64,000 nucleotides of DNA from Mycobacterium sp. 155 (GTDB lineage Bacteria > Actinomycetota > Actinomycetes > Mycobacteriales > Mycobacteriaceae): positions 2,127,020 through 2,191,019 of the forward strand of contig NZ_KB892705.1 of the NCBI RefSeq assembly GCF_000373905.1, given 5' to 3'. A program made the translations under genes and the position numbers. The first letter of the stretch is position 1, and every line of letters starts with the position of its first letter. Under the pieces are notes generated by a model, which did no database searches, had not been told where the DNA came from, and worked only from the letters and a program-made list of their open reading frames with translations. Shown piece after piece: positions 1 through 8,385 of the stretch.

Positions 1-1
1 C

Positions 2-727
2 CTGCCGGTGGCGTCTCATGACGAGACGTCGCGGGAGTTCAAACTGTTGACCGATCGCCGTGATGTCCTTGTAGCACAACGTACCTCGGCGATCAACCGG
101 TTGCTCTGGCATGCCCATGACCTCGATCCCGAGCGGGCCGCCGCGGTGGGCTCACTCAGTGCCGTCAAGCAGCAGCAGACGCTCATGGCCTGGCTGACGG
201 AGCTGCCGGGTCTGGTCGCCGAAATTGCCCGCGCAGAGCTGACCGACATCATCCGACTCACCAGCGAGATCAACGCCTTAGCCAAGCGTTTGGCGGCCAG
301 CGCGCACCGGTCCGCCCCGGCGCTGCTGGAGATCCCCGGCTGCGCGGAGCTGACTGCGGCCAAGATCGTCGGCGAAGCCGCCGGCGTCACCCGGTTCACC
401 AGTGAGGCGGCGTTCGCCTGTCACGCCGGAGTCGCGCCCATCCCGGCGTGGTCGGGGGCCAGCGCCGGGCAGATGCGGCTCAGCCGCGCCGGTAACCGTC
501 AACTCAACACTGCCCTCCACCGCATCGCCGTCACCCAGATCCGCATGACCGGCAGCGCCGGGCAGATCTACTACCACAAGCTGGTCGATGCCGGGAAAAC
601 CAAAGCCGCCGCCCGGCGCTGCGTCAAACGCCGCATCGCCCGCCGCGTCTACCAAGCCCTCCGCCGCGACGCCGGCCACCCCGACCACCAAACCCCCAGT
701 CAGCCGCCACAATCAGCAGCGGCTTGA
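2..727 (+). mobile_element. IS110-family transposase, 3' part (5' end outside window)
   Basis: This is the C-terminal two thirds of an IS110-type transposase; the reading frame is open to the window edge, so the N-terminal RuvC-like DEDD catalytic half is missing from view. Visible parts are a helical linker (about residues 1-100 of the fragment) and the Transposase_20 domain with its helix-hairpin-helix-like stretch EIPGCAELTAAKIVGEAAG, followed by the conserved RLSRAGNRQLNTALHRIA block. The tail is basic and then Pro/Gln-rich. IS110 elements usually lack long terminal inverted repeats, and I could not place the right end; it should lie just after the stop, before about 790. Whether the element is intact cannot be judged. 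Confidence 0.9.
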
Positions 728-789
728 CATAGGAGCTATTGCTCGCCATCTTTCCAGAACTGGATTCTCGATCTGTAGGTCTCGCGCCG

Positions 790-1491
790 CTATCCCGTCG
801 GACAGGTCCCGGCCGCCTCGCGCAGCACCGCAGCCGAAGGCGCATCGACGGGTAATCCGTAACCACGCAGTACCGCGACGAATGCCACGGCGTACTGGCA
901 CCAGAACGCGTGGTTGGGCGGCATCCAATGGGCCGGTTCCTGGTCGCTCTTGTCCTGGTTGGCCCGTCCCTGCACAGCCAGCAGGTTGGCCGGGTCGTTG
1001 GCGAACCGCAACCGCATGTCGTCGGTCCAGTCGCGGGCGCCCAGATCCCAGGCCAGTGCCAACGGCACGATGTGGTCGATCTGGACCGAGGCACCGACCT
1101 GGTTGCCACGGACGAAAGCCACGACGGAGTTGGTGTAGGGATCGTGGAGGGTACCGGTCGCGACAGCGGTGGGGCACCGCTTGATCGCGACGTACGTCTT
1201 GTCGGCGAGATCGCGGTTGAGGATGTCGTTGCGGGTGTCGCAGCCGTTGTGCCCACCGGGCGCACCGTTGTCGTCGTCCCAGGCCTCGCCGAACGCCGCG
1301 CGGCGATAGTCGTTGCCGCGCAGCCGAACCGGAATCTCAGGGATTCCGCCCAGCACATCGATTCCTGCCGCGAGGGTCGGCGTGCCGGCTTCTGCGACGA
1401 ACCGGCTGGATCTCTGCGCAGACTGCGTCACCTGAACGGCGACGATGACCGTCAATGCCACCGCGACCGCCAGCCACGCCAGCCGGTTCAT
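790..1491 (-). CDS. Exported HNH/DUF1524-family protein, coupled to recG
   Basis: Protein of 233 aa with an N-terminal hydrophobic signal or anchor segment (residues 3-20) and a DUF1524-type HNH nuclease fold. The ββα-metal core is visible as IDHIVPLALAWDLGARDW, followed by NDPANLLAV and KSDQEPAHWMPPN. In family terms this is the GmrSD C-terminal/HNH domain, common in secreted actinobacterial proteins. The gene starts inside the recG stop codon (ATGA overlap at 1488-1491), so translation is probably coupled to recG. The position next to recG matches Rv2972c, an exported protein of similar length. The substrate is unknown; an extracytoplasmic nuclease acting on DNA outside the membrane is an inference. 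The motifs look intact. Confidence 0.85.
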   Translation of the reverse strand: MNRLAWLAVAVALTVIVAVQVTQSAQRSSRFVAEAGTPTLAAGIDVLGGIPEIPVRLRGNDYRRAAFGEAWDDDNGAPGGHNGCDTRNDILNRDLADKTYVAIKRCPTAVATGTLHDPYTNSVVAFVRGNQVGASVQIDHIVPLALAWDLGARDWTDDMRLRFANDPANLLAVQGRANQDKSDQEPAHWMPPNHAFWCQYAVAFVAVLRGYGLPVDAPSAAVLREAAGTCPTG

Positions 1492-3743
1492 GATTTGTCC
1501 AGGTACTCGACCCGGTCAGTCTCCACGAACTGGGCCGCCAGCAGGCCCATCCCGGCGTTGTTCGGGTCTTGCTCATAGAACGATTCGCAGTATTCCCGGG
1601 CATCGGTGATCACCTCCAGATGCTCGCGCAGCGACAGGAAGCGCAGATTGATGGTCCGCCCGGACTGGTTGAGCCCTAAGACATCTCCTTCACGACGTTC
1701 GTCGAGGTCGAGATCGGCGAGGGCGAAACCGTCGAGTGTGGCCGCGACGGCCTTGATCCGCTCCCCCGCTTTGGAGGATTCCGGCAGCCGGGTGGCCAGT
1801 AGGCACAGGCTCGGGTGCTGGCCGCGGCCTATCCGGCCGCGGAGCTGATGCAGCTGACTGATGCCGAACCGGTCGGCGTCCATCACCACCATCACCGTGG
1901 CGTTGGGCACGTCGACACCGACCTCGATCACAGTGGTGCACACCAGGACGTCGAGTTCGCCGGCCCGGAAAGCCGACATCACCGCATCTTTCTCGTCGCC
2001 GGGCAGCCGACCGTGCATGAGACCCAGGCGCAGCCCCGACAGTGGACCGCGCTGCAGCCCGTCGAACAGATCGATAACGGTGACCGGGGGCGGACCAGCC
2101 TGCCTGCCGTCTTTTGACTCCTTGGTGTCCTTGTCGGATTCGTCGATGCGTGACGCCACCACATAGGCCTGGCGACCGGCGGCGACCTCCTCGCGGATCC
2201 GCGCCCACGCGCGATCCAGCCATGCCGGCTTCTGTGACACGAAAATGGTGTTGCTGGTGATGGGTTGACGACCGCGGGGCAGTTCACGCAGTGTCGACGT
2301 TTCCAGATCGCCGTACACGGTGAGCGCGACGGTGCGCGGGATCGGGGTGGCCGTCATCACCAGCAGGTGCGGGGTATAACCCTCACGGGCCTTGGCGCGC
2401 AACGTGTCCCGCTGTTCCACGCCGAACCGGTGCTGTTCGTCGACCACCACCATGCCGAGGTTCGCGAATTCCACCGCGTCCTGCAGCAAGGCATGGGTGC
2501 CGATCACGATGCCGGCCGCGCCGGAGACGACCTCCTCGCGCACCTGTCGCTTCTGCGCCGCCGACATCGATCCGGTCAGCAACGCCACCCGGGTACCGTG
2601 CTCGGCGCCGCCGAGCTCGCCAGCCATCGCCAGCGGCCCCAGTGCCTCGCGCACGGACCGGGCATGTTGGGCGGCAAGCACTTCCGTGGGAGCCAGCAGT
2701 GCGCACTGATAGCCGGCATCGACCATCTGCAGCATCGCCAACAGCGACACGATGGTCTTGCCGGAGCCGACCTCACCCTGCAGCATCCGGTTCATCGGGC
2801 GGGTCGAGGCCAGTTCGGCCGACACCACGTCGAGCACCTCACGCTGGCCCACCGTCAGCTCGAACGGCAGCGTCCGCAACAACTCGGCGGCGAGTCCATC
2901 ATCGGTCCACGGCGCCTGCATACCCGACTCGCTCAATTCGCCGTGGCGCCGGGCCACCAGGCCCCATTGCAGCCCGATCGCCTCGTCATAGGTCAGCCGT
3001 TCGGCGGCCCGGTCGCGCTGCGTCGCGTTCTCGGCCAGGTGAATGGCCCGCAGCGCCTCGTCTTCGGACATCAGATTCCGTTGTCGGACAAAAGATTCCG
3101 GCAGGGGGTCGGGTACCGGGTCGAGGACGTCGAGCACCTGGCGCACGCAGGAGTAGATATCCCAGCTCTGCACCTTGGCGCACGCCGGATAGATCGGGAA
3201 GAACTCTCGCTCGAAGGCGGCCAGCATGTCATCGCCGCTGGCCCCGGAAGCCGTCGCGATGGTTTTCAACGACTTGGTACCGAACTGCTTACCCGACGGT
3301 GAGTCGAGCACCAGGAACGCCGGATGGTCCAGCTGCAGGGTGTTGCGGAAGTACTTGACCTCACCGGAGAGCATCAGCCTGGTGTCGACCGGAAGCTTGT
3401 CCATCATCCACCCCGCATTGAAAAACGTTGCGGTGACGGCCGGCCGGTGCTTGCCGAGCGTGACACGCAGCCACTTGCGGGTCTTCTGCCGCCCGGTCTT
3501 CTTGTCGAAGACCGGCTTCATGGTCCCTTCTTTGGTCTCGGTGACGACCTCGATGAAGGTGACGTGTTCACCCTCTTCCAGATCGAGGGCCTCACCTTCA
3601 CCGCGGACCGTCATACCGTCGCTGTACTTGCGGGGATAGTGCCGGAGCAGATCGTTGACGGTACGGATACCGAAGTGCTCCTCGAGCGGCTTGGCCGACT
3701 TGGCTCCGATCACCAGGTCGAGCCGGTCGGAGAGGCCGGCCAC
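1488..3743 (-). CDS. recG: ATP-dependent DNA helicase RecG
   Basis: RecG reverses stalled replication forks and migrates branched DNA. The 751-aa protein has the N-terminal wedge (OB-fold) region up to about residue 200, then superfamily 2 helicase motifs: Walker A GEVGSGKT at 323-330, the RecG-type DEQH box at 435-438 followed by RFG, MTATPIPRT shortly after, and the C-terminal helicase half with GRIGRG. Compared with E. coli RecG (693 aa) it carries short low-complexity insertions such as the DESDKDTKESKDGRQ stretch, usual in mycobacteria. The start is a GTG whose G is shared with the TAG stop of the DAK2 gene upstream. The gene overlaps the exported HNH gene downstream by 4 nt, so the three form one operon. 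Confidence 0.96.
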   Translation of the reverse strand: MAGLSDRLDLVIGAKSAKPLEEHFGIRTVNDLLRHYPRKYSDGMTVRGEGEALDLEEGEHVTFIEVVTETKEGTMKPVFDKKTGRQKTRKWLRVTLGKHRPAVTATFFNAGWMMDKLPVDTRLMLSGEVKYFRNTLQLDHPAFLVLDSPSGKQFGTKSLKTIATASGASGDDMLAAFEREFFPIYPACAKVQSWDIYSCVRQVLDVLDPVPDPLPESFVRQRNLMSEDEALRAIHLAENATQRDRAAERLTYDEAIGLQWGLVARRHGELSESGMQAPWTDDGLAAELLRTLPFELTVGQREVLDVVSAELASTRPMNRMLQGEVGSGKTIVSLLAMLQMVDAGYQCALLAPTEVLAAQHARSVREALGPLAMAGELGGAEHGTRVALLTGSMSAAQKRQVREEVVSGAAGIVIGTHALLQDAVEFANLGMVVVDEQHRFGVEQRDTLRAKAREGYTPHLLVMTATPIPRTVALTVYGDLETSTLRELPRGRQPITSNTIFVSQKPAWLDRAWARIREEVAAGRQAYVVASRIDESDKDTKESKDGRQAGPPPVTVIDLFDGLQRGPLSGLRLGLMHGRLPGDEKDAVMSAFRAGELDVLVCTTVIEVGVDVPNATVMVVMDADRFGISQLHQLRGRIGRGQHPSLCLLATRLPESSKAGERIKAVAATLDGFALADLDLDERREGDVLGLNQSGRTINLRFLSLREHLEVITDAREYCESFYEQDPNNAGMGLLAAQFVETDRVEYLDKS

Positions 3744-5368
3744 TACTCGACTCCGATCAGCAGGGCATCGCCGCGGTGTCCGGTGTGGTAGGTCACCAAC
3801 TCGGCCCCGAGATGCTTGCTGTGCACGTGCTCCTGCAGTGCTCGGCCCACGTCGCAGGTGACTCCGTCGCCGGTCAACACTGTGATGAGCTCACCGCCGG
3901 CCATCAGTAGCAGATCGATGAGCCCGGCGGCCGCGGCCGTGATGTCTGGGCCGACGATCAGCACTTCGTCGCCGGCAATGCCGAGTCCGTCTCCGGGCTT
4001 GCAGGTACCGGCCCAGGTCAGGGCCTCCTCAGTGGCTACCCGCACGGCGCCGTGCCGCATCCCCGCGGCCGCGCGGGCCATGGCGTAACCGTCGTCGACG
4101 GCCTGACGAGCACCGTCGTGGACAGCCAGCGCAACTAGCCCCTGCACCATGGAGGCGGTCGGCACCGGCACCACGTCGATACCCCAGCCAATGGCTGCTG
4201 TACAGCCCGCAACAAGCTCCTCGGCAGCGACGTACCCGTTGGGCAGCACCATCACCTGTGCGGCCCCGGTGTCGACGAGAGCCCGCAGCAGCTGCTTGGC
4301 GCTGATCGGCTCAGCGTCCCGGGACCGCAATATCGCCGCCCCCTCACCGGCGAACAGCTCGGCACCACCGTCACCGTCGACCACCGCCAGCACCGCCCGC
4401 TCCCGCGACCAGCCAGCGGCGGGGATCGCCCCGACACCGCCCAGCAGTGCCGTGATCTGGATACGGCTGAGCGTCCCGACCGCCAACCCCGCCTCGACGG
4501 CCGCTCCGGCATCGTCGACGTGGACGTGGACCGAGTACTCGGTACCTCCGAAAGTGGCGATGGTCACCGACTCGCCCAATTGCTCCAGCCCGGCGCGCAG
4601 CTCTTCGACGGCGCCGGAGCCGCATCCGCTGAGCAGATACATCACCTCGAACTGTGGCGGGGCCGCGGTGGCGGTGACGGTGCGAGTCGGTTGAGCCGAT
4701 GGTTGATACGCCGGCCGGTGCGGCGCGCATCCCGCGATCGTGGACGTCATCGCGTCCAGCAGGACCAGCAGACCGCGGCCACCGGAATCGACCACGCCGG
4801 CCTCGGCAAGCACGTCGAGCTGATGTGGCGTCCGGTCCAGCGCCGCGGCGGCGGCTTCTGCTGCGGCCACGCTGACCGCGGCGATATCGGCTCCGTCGGC
4901 GGCGCAGTGCTCGGCGGCGCCCGCGGCCGCCTGCAGAACCGAGACGATGGTGCCCGAGACCGGCTCGTCCATGGATGCGACCACGAGTGCGACGGCGTGT
5001 CGCAGGGCCGCGCCAAACAGCACACCGTCGATATCGGCCAGATCCCCGGCGCGCTGTACCGCGGCGGACGCAATCACCTCGGCAACCGCCGACAAGATCT
5101 GCGAGAGGATCACCCCGGAGTTTCCGCGTGCTCCCTGCAGCGCGCCCGCAGCCAGCGCGGCTGCCACCTGCGCAACGTCGCCGGCCGGTTCCGCATCCAC
5201 TTGCACCCACGCCGAACGCATCGTGAACAGCATGTTTGTGCCGGTATCGGCGTCGGGCACCGGGAACACATTGAGCCGGTTGATCTCGTCTGTGTGCGCA
5301 ATCAGGTCTTCGACGGCAGTGTGCGCCCACGCCCGCAGAGCGGAGGCATCGAGCCGGCGAGCAGCCAT
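3743..5368 (-). CDS. DAK2-domain protein, fatty acid kinase (FakA)-like
   Basis: Homologue of Rv2974c. The N-terminal DAK2/DhaL-like domain carries the Mg-ATP signature NVFPVPDADTGTNM at residues 33-46; in most family members this reads DGDTGTNM, so Ala replaces Gly here. A middle region and a C-terminal FakA-type domain follow. In Firmicutes FakA phosphorylates fatty acids bound to DegV-like FakB partners; no FakB is seen in this window, so that role is only inferred. The start at 5368 was chosen over an upstream ATG at 5461 because a strong GGAGGGGG ribosome binding site sits about 7 nt before it and the conserved domain begins at once. Length 541 aa. Its stop overlaps the recG start; the two are neighbours in many bacteria. 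Confidence 0.85.
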   Translation of the reverse strand: MAARRLDASALRAWAHTAVEDLIAHTDEINRLNVFPVPDADTGTNMLFTMRSAWVQVDAEPAGDVAQVAAALAAGALQGARGNSGVILSQILSAVAEVIASAAVQRAGDLADIDGVLFGAALRHAVALVVASMDEPVSGTIVSVLQAAAGAAEHCAADGADIAAVSVAAAEAAAAALDRTPHQLDVLAEAGVVDSGGRGLLVLLDAMTSTIAGCAPHRPAYQPSAQPTRTVTATAAPPQFEVMYLLSGCGSGAVEELRAGLEQLGESVTIATFGGTEYSVHVHVDDAGAAVEAGLAVGTLSRIQITALLGGVGAIPAAGWSRERAVLAVVDGDGGAELFAGEGAAILRSRDAEPISAKQLLRALVDTGAAQVMVLPNGYVAAEELVAGCTAAIGWGIDVVPVPTASMVQGLVALAVHDGARQAVDDGYAMARAAAGMRHGAVRVATEEALTWAGTCKPGDGLGIAGDEVLIVGPDITAAAAGLIDLLLMAGGELITVLTGDGVTCDVGRALQEHVHSKHLGAELVTYHTGHRGDALLIGVE

Positions 5369-5517
5369 CGAACCCCCTCCAATCCCGAGCCGTTCCAGCC
5401 GAGAACAGGCACCGCGCGGCGTGGCCGCTGTGCGCGTCAGCCTAGCCAGTGCCAGCGACAATGCTGATCAGAGCACCGGGCCCTGTGCACAACCTGACAT
5501 GCTGTTGATCGACGATT

Positions 5518-5546
5518 TTGGCGATACCCTGGCCGGCCGGTATTCT
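5518..5546 (+). promoter_or_regulatory. Predicted SigA-type promoter for rpmB
   Basis: TTGGCG at 5518-5523 and TATTCT at 5541-5546 are separated by 17 bases, a good match to housekeeping promoters of actinobacteria. It lies about 80 nt upstream of rpmB in the divergent gap to the DAK2 gene. Pattern match only. Confidence 0.45.
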
Positions 5547-5628
5547 GATCGGGTTGTCGGGTCGAGCCGCGTTGATTTGCGGTGACCAGGCCCAGACCCC
5601 CAAGTACTGATTTCGAGGAGTTGTTGAT

Positions 5629-5823
5629 ATGGCTGCCGTGTGCGATATCTGCGGGAAGGCGCCGGGATTCGGCAAGTCGGTGTCGCATTCGCATCGGCGG
5701 ACCAGCCGGCGCTGGGATCCGAACATCCAGTCGGTGCGTGCTGTGGCGCGCCCGGGCGGCAACAAGCAGCGCGTGAACGCCTGCACCTCCTGCATCAAGG
5801 CCGGCAAGGTCTCGCGCGGCTGA
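5629..5823 (+). CDS. rpmB: 50S ribosomal protein L28, zinc-ribbon (C+) form
   Basis: The 64-aa protein begins [21 protein letters not shown] and has the L28 core [17 protein letters not shown]. It keeps two cysteine pairs, CDIC near the N-terminus and CTSC near residues 52-55, so it is the zinc-binding version of L28 rather than the zinc-free paralogue that mycobacteria induce under zinc starvation. A GAGGAG ribosome binding site lies about 8 nt upstream of the ATG. The gene stands alone, divergent from the DAK2-recG operon, as in other mycobacteria. Confidence 0.95.
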   Translation: MAAVCDICGKAPGFGKSVSHSHRRTSRRWDPNIQSVRAVARPGGNKQRVNACTSCIKAGKVSRG

Positions 5824-5894
5824 GCGCTTGCGCGAAGACGAGAACCGGCACGGCTGAGCTGGTTAGCCAGTAGCGCTGGCGTCGTCGGCTGATC

Positions 5895-6217
5895 GTGGGG
5901 CCGGCAGGGTACTTGAGTTCTCATCGCTTGTTTGTCCGACTCCTGTACGGATGCGCCTGTACGTTAGCGCTGGCTTCGGCGTTGATGGCCTGCGGGGGCA
6001 GCAAGTCCGGCGATCAACGGCCAACGGGTCTACCACGCGGGAGACCTCGGGCACCCGCCCTGTCGCCGAGCCGACCTAGCAGACGACAGTATCGCTGACG
6101 CCAACGGTCGTTCCGGAAGAAACCACCCCGGGCGACGGGAACGGCACCATCGTGATTCCGTCGCGGTCCGTCACTCCTGCACCTCCGACGATTCCTGGGT
6201 CGCCCGGAACGCCATGA
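5895..6217 (+). pseudogene. Decayed lipoprotein gene (frameshift plus stop)
   Basis: From a GTG at 5895 the frame encodes a hydrophobic signal peptide ending LALASALMACGGSKSGDQ, a plausible lipobox with Cys followed by a Gly/Ser linker. Just after codon QRPTG (about 6025) the sensible Thr/Pro-rich reading moves to another frame (STTRETSGTRPVAEPT), meets a TAG at about 6078, then continues as QTTVSLTPTVVPEETTPGDG and ends at a TGA at 6215-6217. The first frame instead runs to 6098 as Arg/Pro-rich nonsense. I read this as a small lipoprotein gene broken by one frame change and one stop. The function of the intact form is unknown. This fills the 406-base gap between rpmB and ung. Confidence 0.5.
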
Positions 6218-6229
6218 GCAAGAATGCCT

Positions 6230-6967
6230 TCAGGGCAGCCGCCAGTCGATCGGCTCGGCACCCTTCTGCTGCAGCAGTTCGTTCGCGCGGCTGAACGGCC
6301 GAGATCCGAAGAATCCGCGCGATGCCGACAACGGTGATGGGTGCGGGGACTCGATGGTCGCGCAATCACCTTCGGCCAGCATCGGTTTCAGGGTCGACGC
6401 ATCGCGCCCCCACAACACCGCCACCATCGGCTGCTGCCGAGCCACCAATGCCCGGATCGCGCATTCCGTGACCGCTTCCCATCCCTTGCCCCGATGCGAC
6501 GCCGGGGTGCCAGGCCGCACGGTGAGCACTCTGTTGAGCAGCAGCACGCCCCGCTGCGCCCACGGTGTCAGATCACCGGTACTGGGCTGGGGGTAACCGA
6601 GATCCTCGGTGTACTCGGTAAAGATGTTGGCCAGGCTGCGCGGCAGCGGCCGCACGTCGGGGGCAACTGAGAAACTCAGGCCCACCGCATGCCCGGGCGT
6701 CGGGTAAGGGTCCTGTCCCACAATCAGCACCCGCACCTGGTCGAATGGAAAACTGAAGGCGCGCAGGACATTCTGCCCGGCCGGCAGATAACGTCTGCCG
6801 AAGCTGAGTTCTTCGCGAAGAAACTCCCCCATCTGCGCCACCTGCGGGCCTACCGGCTCAAGAGCCCGCGCCCAGCCTGCCTCGACAAGTTCACTCAGAG
6901 GCCGTGCCGTTGTCGAACTGCTCGCGTCCGCCGTCATCATTTGGCTCCTCGCGTCCGCCGTCATCAT
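6230..6967 (-). CDS. ung: Uracil-DNA glycosylase (family 1)
   Basis: Removes uracil from DNA as the first step of base excision repair. The family 1 motifs are complete: the water-activating loop [11 protein letters not shown] with the catalytic Asp, and the Leu-intercalation loop [13 protein letters not shown] with the catalytic His. Length is 245 aa from the 6967 start or 236 aa from ATG 6940. The start is unusual: it lies in a 26/27-bp tandem repeat in which each unit carries a GAGGAG ribosome binding site and ATGATG. Starts at 6967 and 6940 are in frame with each other; the units further upstream are not. The conserved protein begins only at about [12 protein letters not shown], so either start is possible; I favour 6940 on spacing (GAGGAG, 4 nt, ATG) but give the longer frame. 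thiL lies upstream in the same direction. Confidence 0.95.
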   Translation of the reverse strand: MMTADARSQMMTADASSSTTARPLSELVEAGWARALEPVGPQVAQMGEFLREELSFGRRYLPAGQNVLRAFSFPFDQVRVLIVGQDPYPTPGHAVGLSFSVAPDVRPLPRSLANIFTEYTEDLGYPQPSTGDLTPWAQRGVLLLNRVLTVRPGTPASHRGKGWEAVTECAIRALVARQQPMVAVLWGRDASTLKPMLAEGDCATIESPHPSPLSASRGFFGSRPFSRANELLQQKGAEPIDWRLP

Positions 6968-7041
6968 TGGCTCCTCGCGTCCGCCGTCATCATTGGCTCC
7001 TCGCGTCCGCCGTCATCATTGGCTCCTCGCGTCCGCCGTCA
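6921..7041 (-). repeat. 26-bp tandem repeat duplicating the ung ribosome binding site and start
   Basis: Units lie at 6921-6947 (27 bp, one extra T), 6948-6973, 6974-6999 and 7000-7025 (26 bp each), and a partial fifth at 7026-7041. Read on the minus strand, each full unit has GAGGAGCCAATGATGACGG, i.e. a Shine-Dalgarno, a short gap and ATGATG. The 26-bp units shift frame, so each upstream ATG opens a 9-codon mini-ORF (MMTADARSQ) that stops at a TGA overlapping the next ATG. Only the 27-bp unit restores the frame into ung. The partial unit starts with GTGACGGCGG, suggesting an ancestral GTG start. Confidence 0.9.
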
Positions 7042-7065
7042 CAAAAACCAACTTAGCGTGAGCCG

Positions 7066-8025
7066 TTAATCGAACGACTGCCATCCCGGTTTTCCCGCCC
7101 ACGCGTCACCGTCGACCAGGACACGCGCCGGACCGTCGATCACCCGGCCGATCACCCGCCACCCGTCCGGCACAGATCCGGCGAAGGTCGCCACCAGCGC
7201 ATGGTCCTCGCCACCGCCGAGCACCCACTCCAACGGGTCGGCACCGATGACCGACGCAGCGGCGGCAACCGCGGCGCAGTCGGCGGCGAGCGCGTCGGCG
7301 CACAGGTCGATGACGACCCCCGAAGCCGTGGCGATGTGGCCGAGATCGGCGAGCAACCCGTCGGACACATCGGTCATCGAGGTGGCACCGGCGCGGGCTG
7401 CGACCGCCCCTTGACCGTACGGCGGCACAGGCACCAAATGCCGTCGCCGCAACTCTGGGTACTGATCAATACCGTTGTGCCACAGTGCATATCCCGCCGC
7501 CGATTGCCCCAGCTCGCCGACCACCGCGACGGTGTCACCGGCGCGGGCGGTACTGCGCAGCACCGGGGACCGACCTTCGAGATCACCTAGGACCGTGACC
7601 GATATAACCCACAACGGAGCCCGCACCAAATCACCGCCGACGATGCCCGCACCGAGCCGGTGTGCTTCGTCCCACATCCCGTCGGCGAGTTCGACAGCCG
7701 CCGTGCTGGCGGTGTCGGCGGGTGCGCCGAACGCGACGACAAACGCCGTGGCCCGTGCACCCATGGCTTCGATGTCGGCGGCGTTCTGCGCGATGGCCTT
7801 GCGCCCGATATCGTGTGGCGCCGACCAGTCCAGCCGGAAATGACGGTCCTGCACCAACATGTCGACCGATACTGCGGTGCGGCCGTCATCGGCGCGCACC
7901 ACCGCGGCGTCATCGCCGGGTCCCAGCGCCACCGTCGCGGGCTGTTCCCGCCCCGCCACCAACCGGTCGATGACGGTGAACTCGCCTACCCCCGCGAGAG
8001 TGTCCGGACTATTCTCGCCGGCCAT
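7066..8025 (-). CDS. thiL: Thiamine-monophosphate kinase
   Basis: Phosphorylates thiamine monophosphate to thiamine diphosphate with ATP. The 319-aa protein belongs to the AIR synthase/PurM-like fold: LGPGDDAAVV near residue 35 carries the metal-binding Asp pair, SVDMLVQDRHF follows, then TDVSDGLLADLGHIA and GGEDHALV in the C-terminal half. The start at 8025 (MAGENSPDT) has an AGGAGG ribosome binding site just upstream; a longer frame to 8112 lacks one and is Arg-rich. It is followed by ung in the same direction, the same order as Rv2977c-Rv2976c. Confidence 0.94.
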   Translation of the reverse strand: MAGENSPDTLAGVGEFTVIDRLVAGREQPATVALGPGDDAAVVRADDGRTAVSVDMLVQDRHFRLDWSAPHDIGRKAIAQNAADIEAMGARATAFVVAFGAPADTASTAAVELADGMWDEAHRLGAGIVGGDLVRAPLWVISVTVLGDLEGRSPVLRSTARAGDTVAVVGELGQSAAGYALWHNGIDQYPELRRRHLVPVPPYGQGAVAARAGATSMTDVSDGLLADLGHIATASGVVIDLCADALAADCAAVAAAASVIGADPLEWVLGGGEDHALVATFAGSVPDGWRVIGRVIDGPARVLVDGDAWAGKPGWQSFD

Positions 8026-8132
8026 ATCGCCTCCTGCTGGTCGCCGCTGTGCCCTGAAACACCGGGCGGCCCTGCGGTACGTTTGGTGCCTGCGGCGACT
8101 GAGTCTATGCATGGATACGGAGGAGACAGCGG

Positions 8133-8375
8133 GTGGTAGAGGCTTACATGCTGATCCAAACCGAGGTGGGTCGCGCCGAGGTCGTCGCCAAGCATCTCGC
8201 GACGCTCCCCGGCGTGCAGTCGGCGGAGTACGTCACCGGACCCTACGACGTGGTGCTGCGTGTCGGCGCGGCCACGTTGGCCGCCTTGCAGTCCGACGTG
8301 GTCCCGAATGTACAGCAGGTCGCCGGAATCACCCGGACCCTGACCTGCCCGATCGCCGACGGAGCACAGCCATAG
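8133..8375 (+). CDS. Stand-alone Lrp/AsnC ligand-binding (RAM) domain protein
   Basis: An 80-aa protein made only of the αβ-barrel effector domain of Lrp/AsnC regulators (VEAYMLIQTEVGRAEVVAKHLATLPGV, then AEYVTGPYDVVLRV). There is no helix-turn-helix. Such proteins usually assemble into rings and bind amino acids; the partner is unknown. The GTG start has a GGAGGAG ribosome binding site 6-8 nt upstream. It is transcribed divergently from thiL and lies 10 nt before the DUF3515 gene. Confidence 0.85.
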   Translation: MVEAYMLIQTEVGRAEVVAKHLATLPGVQSAEYVTGPYDVVLRVGAATLAALQSDVVPNVQQVAGITRTLTCPIADGAQP

Positions 8376-8385
8376 AGTTGGCGGC

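Noticed and set aside
790-1491. HNH protein as an anti-phage nuclease acquired with the IS110 element
   Set aside because: It is coupled to recG and has a syntenic M. tuberculosis counterpart, so it is part of the old chromosome.
6921-7041. Possible CRISPR array (regular 26-bp repeats before ung)
   Set aside because: The units are directly adjacent with no spacers, and there are no cas genes. It is a tandem repeat.
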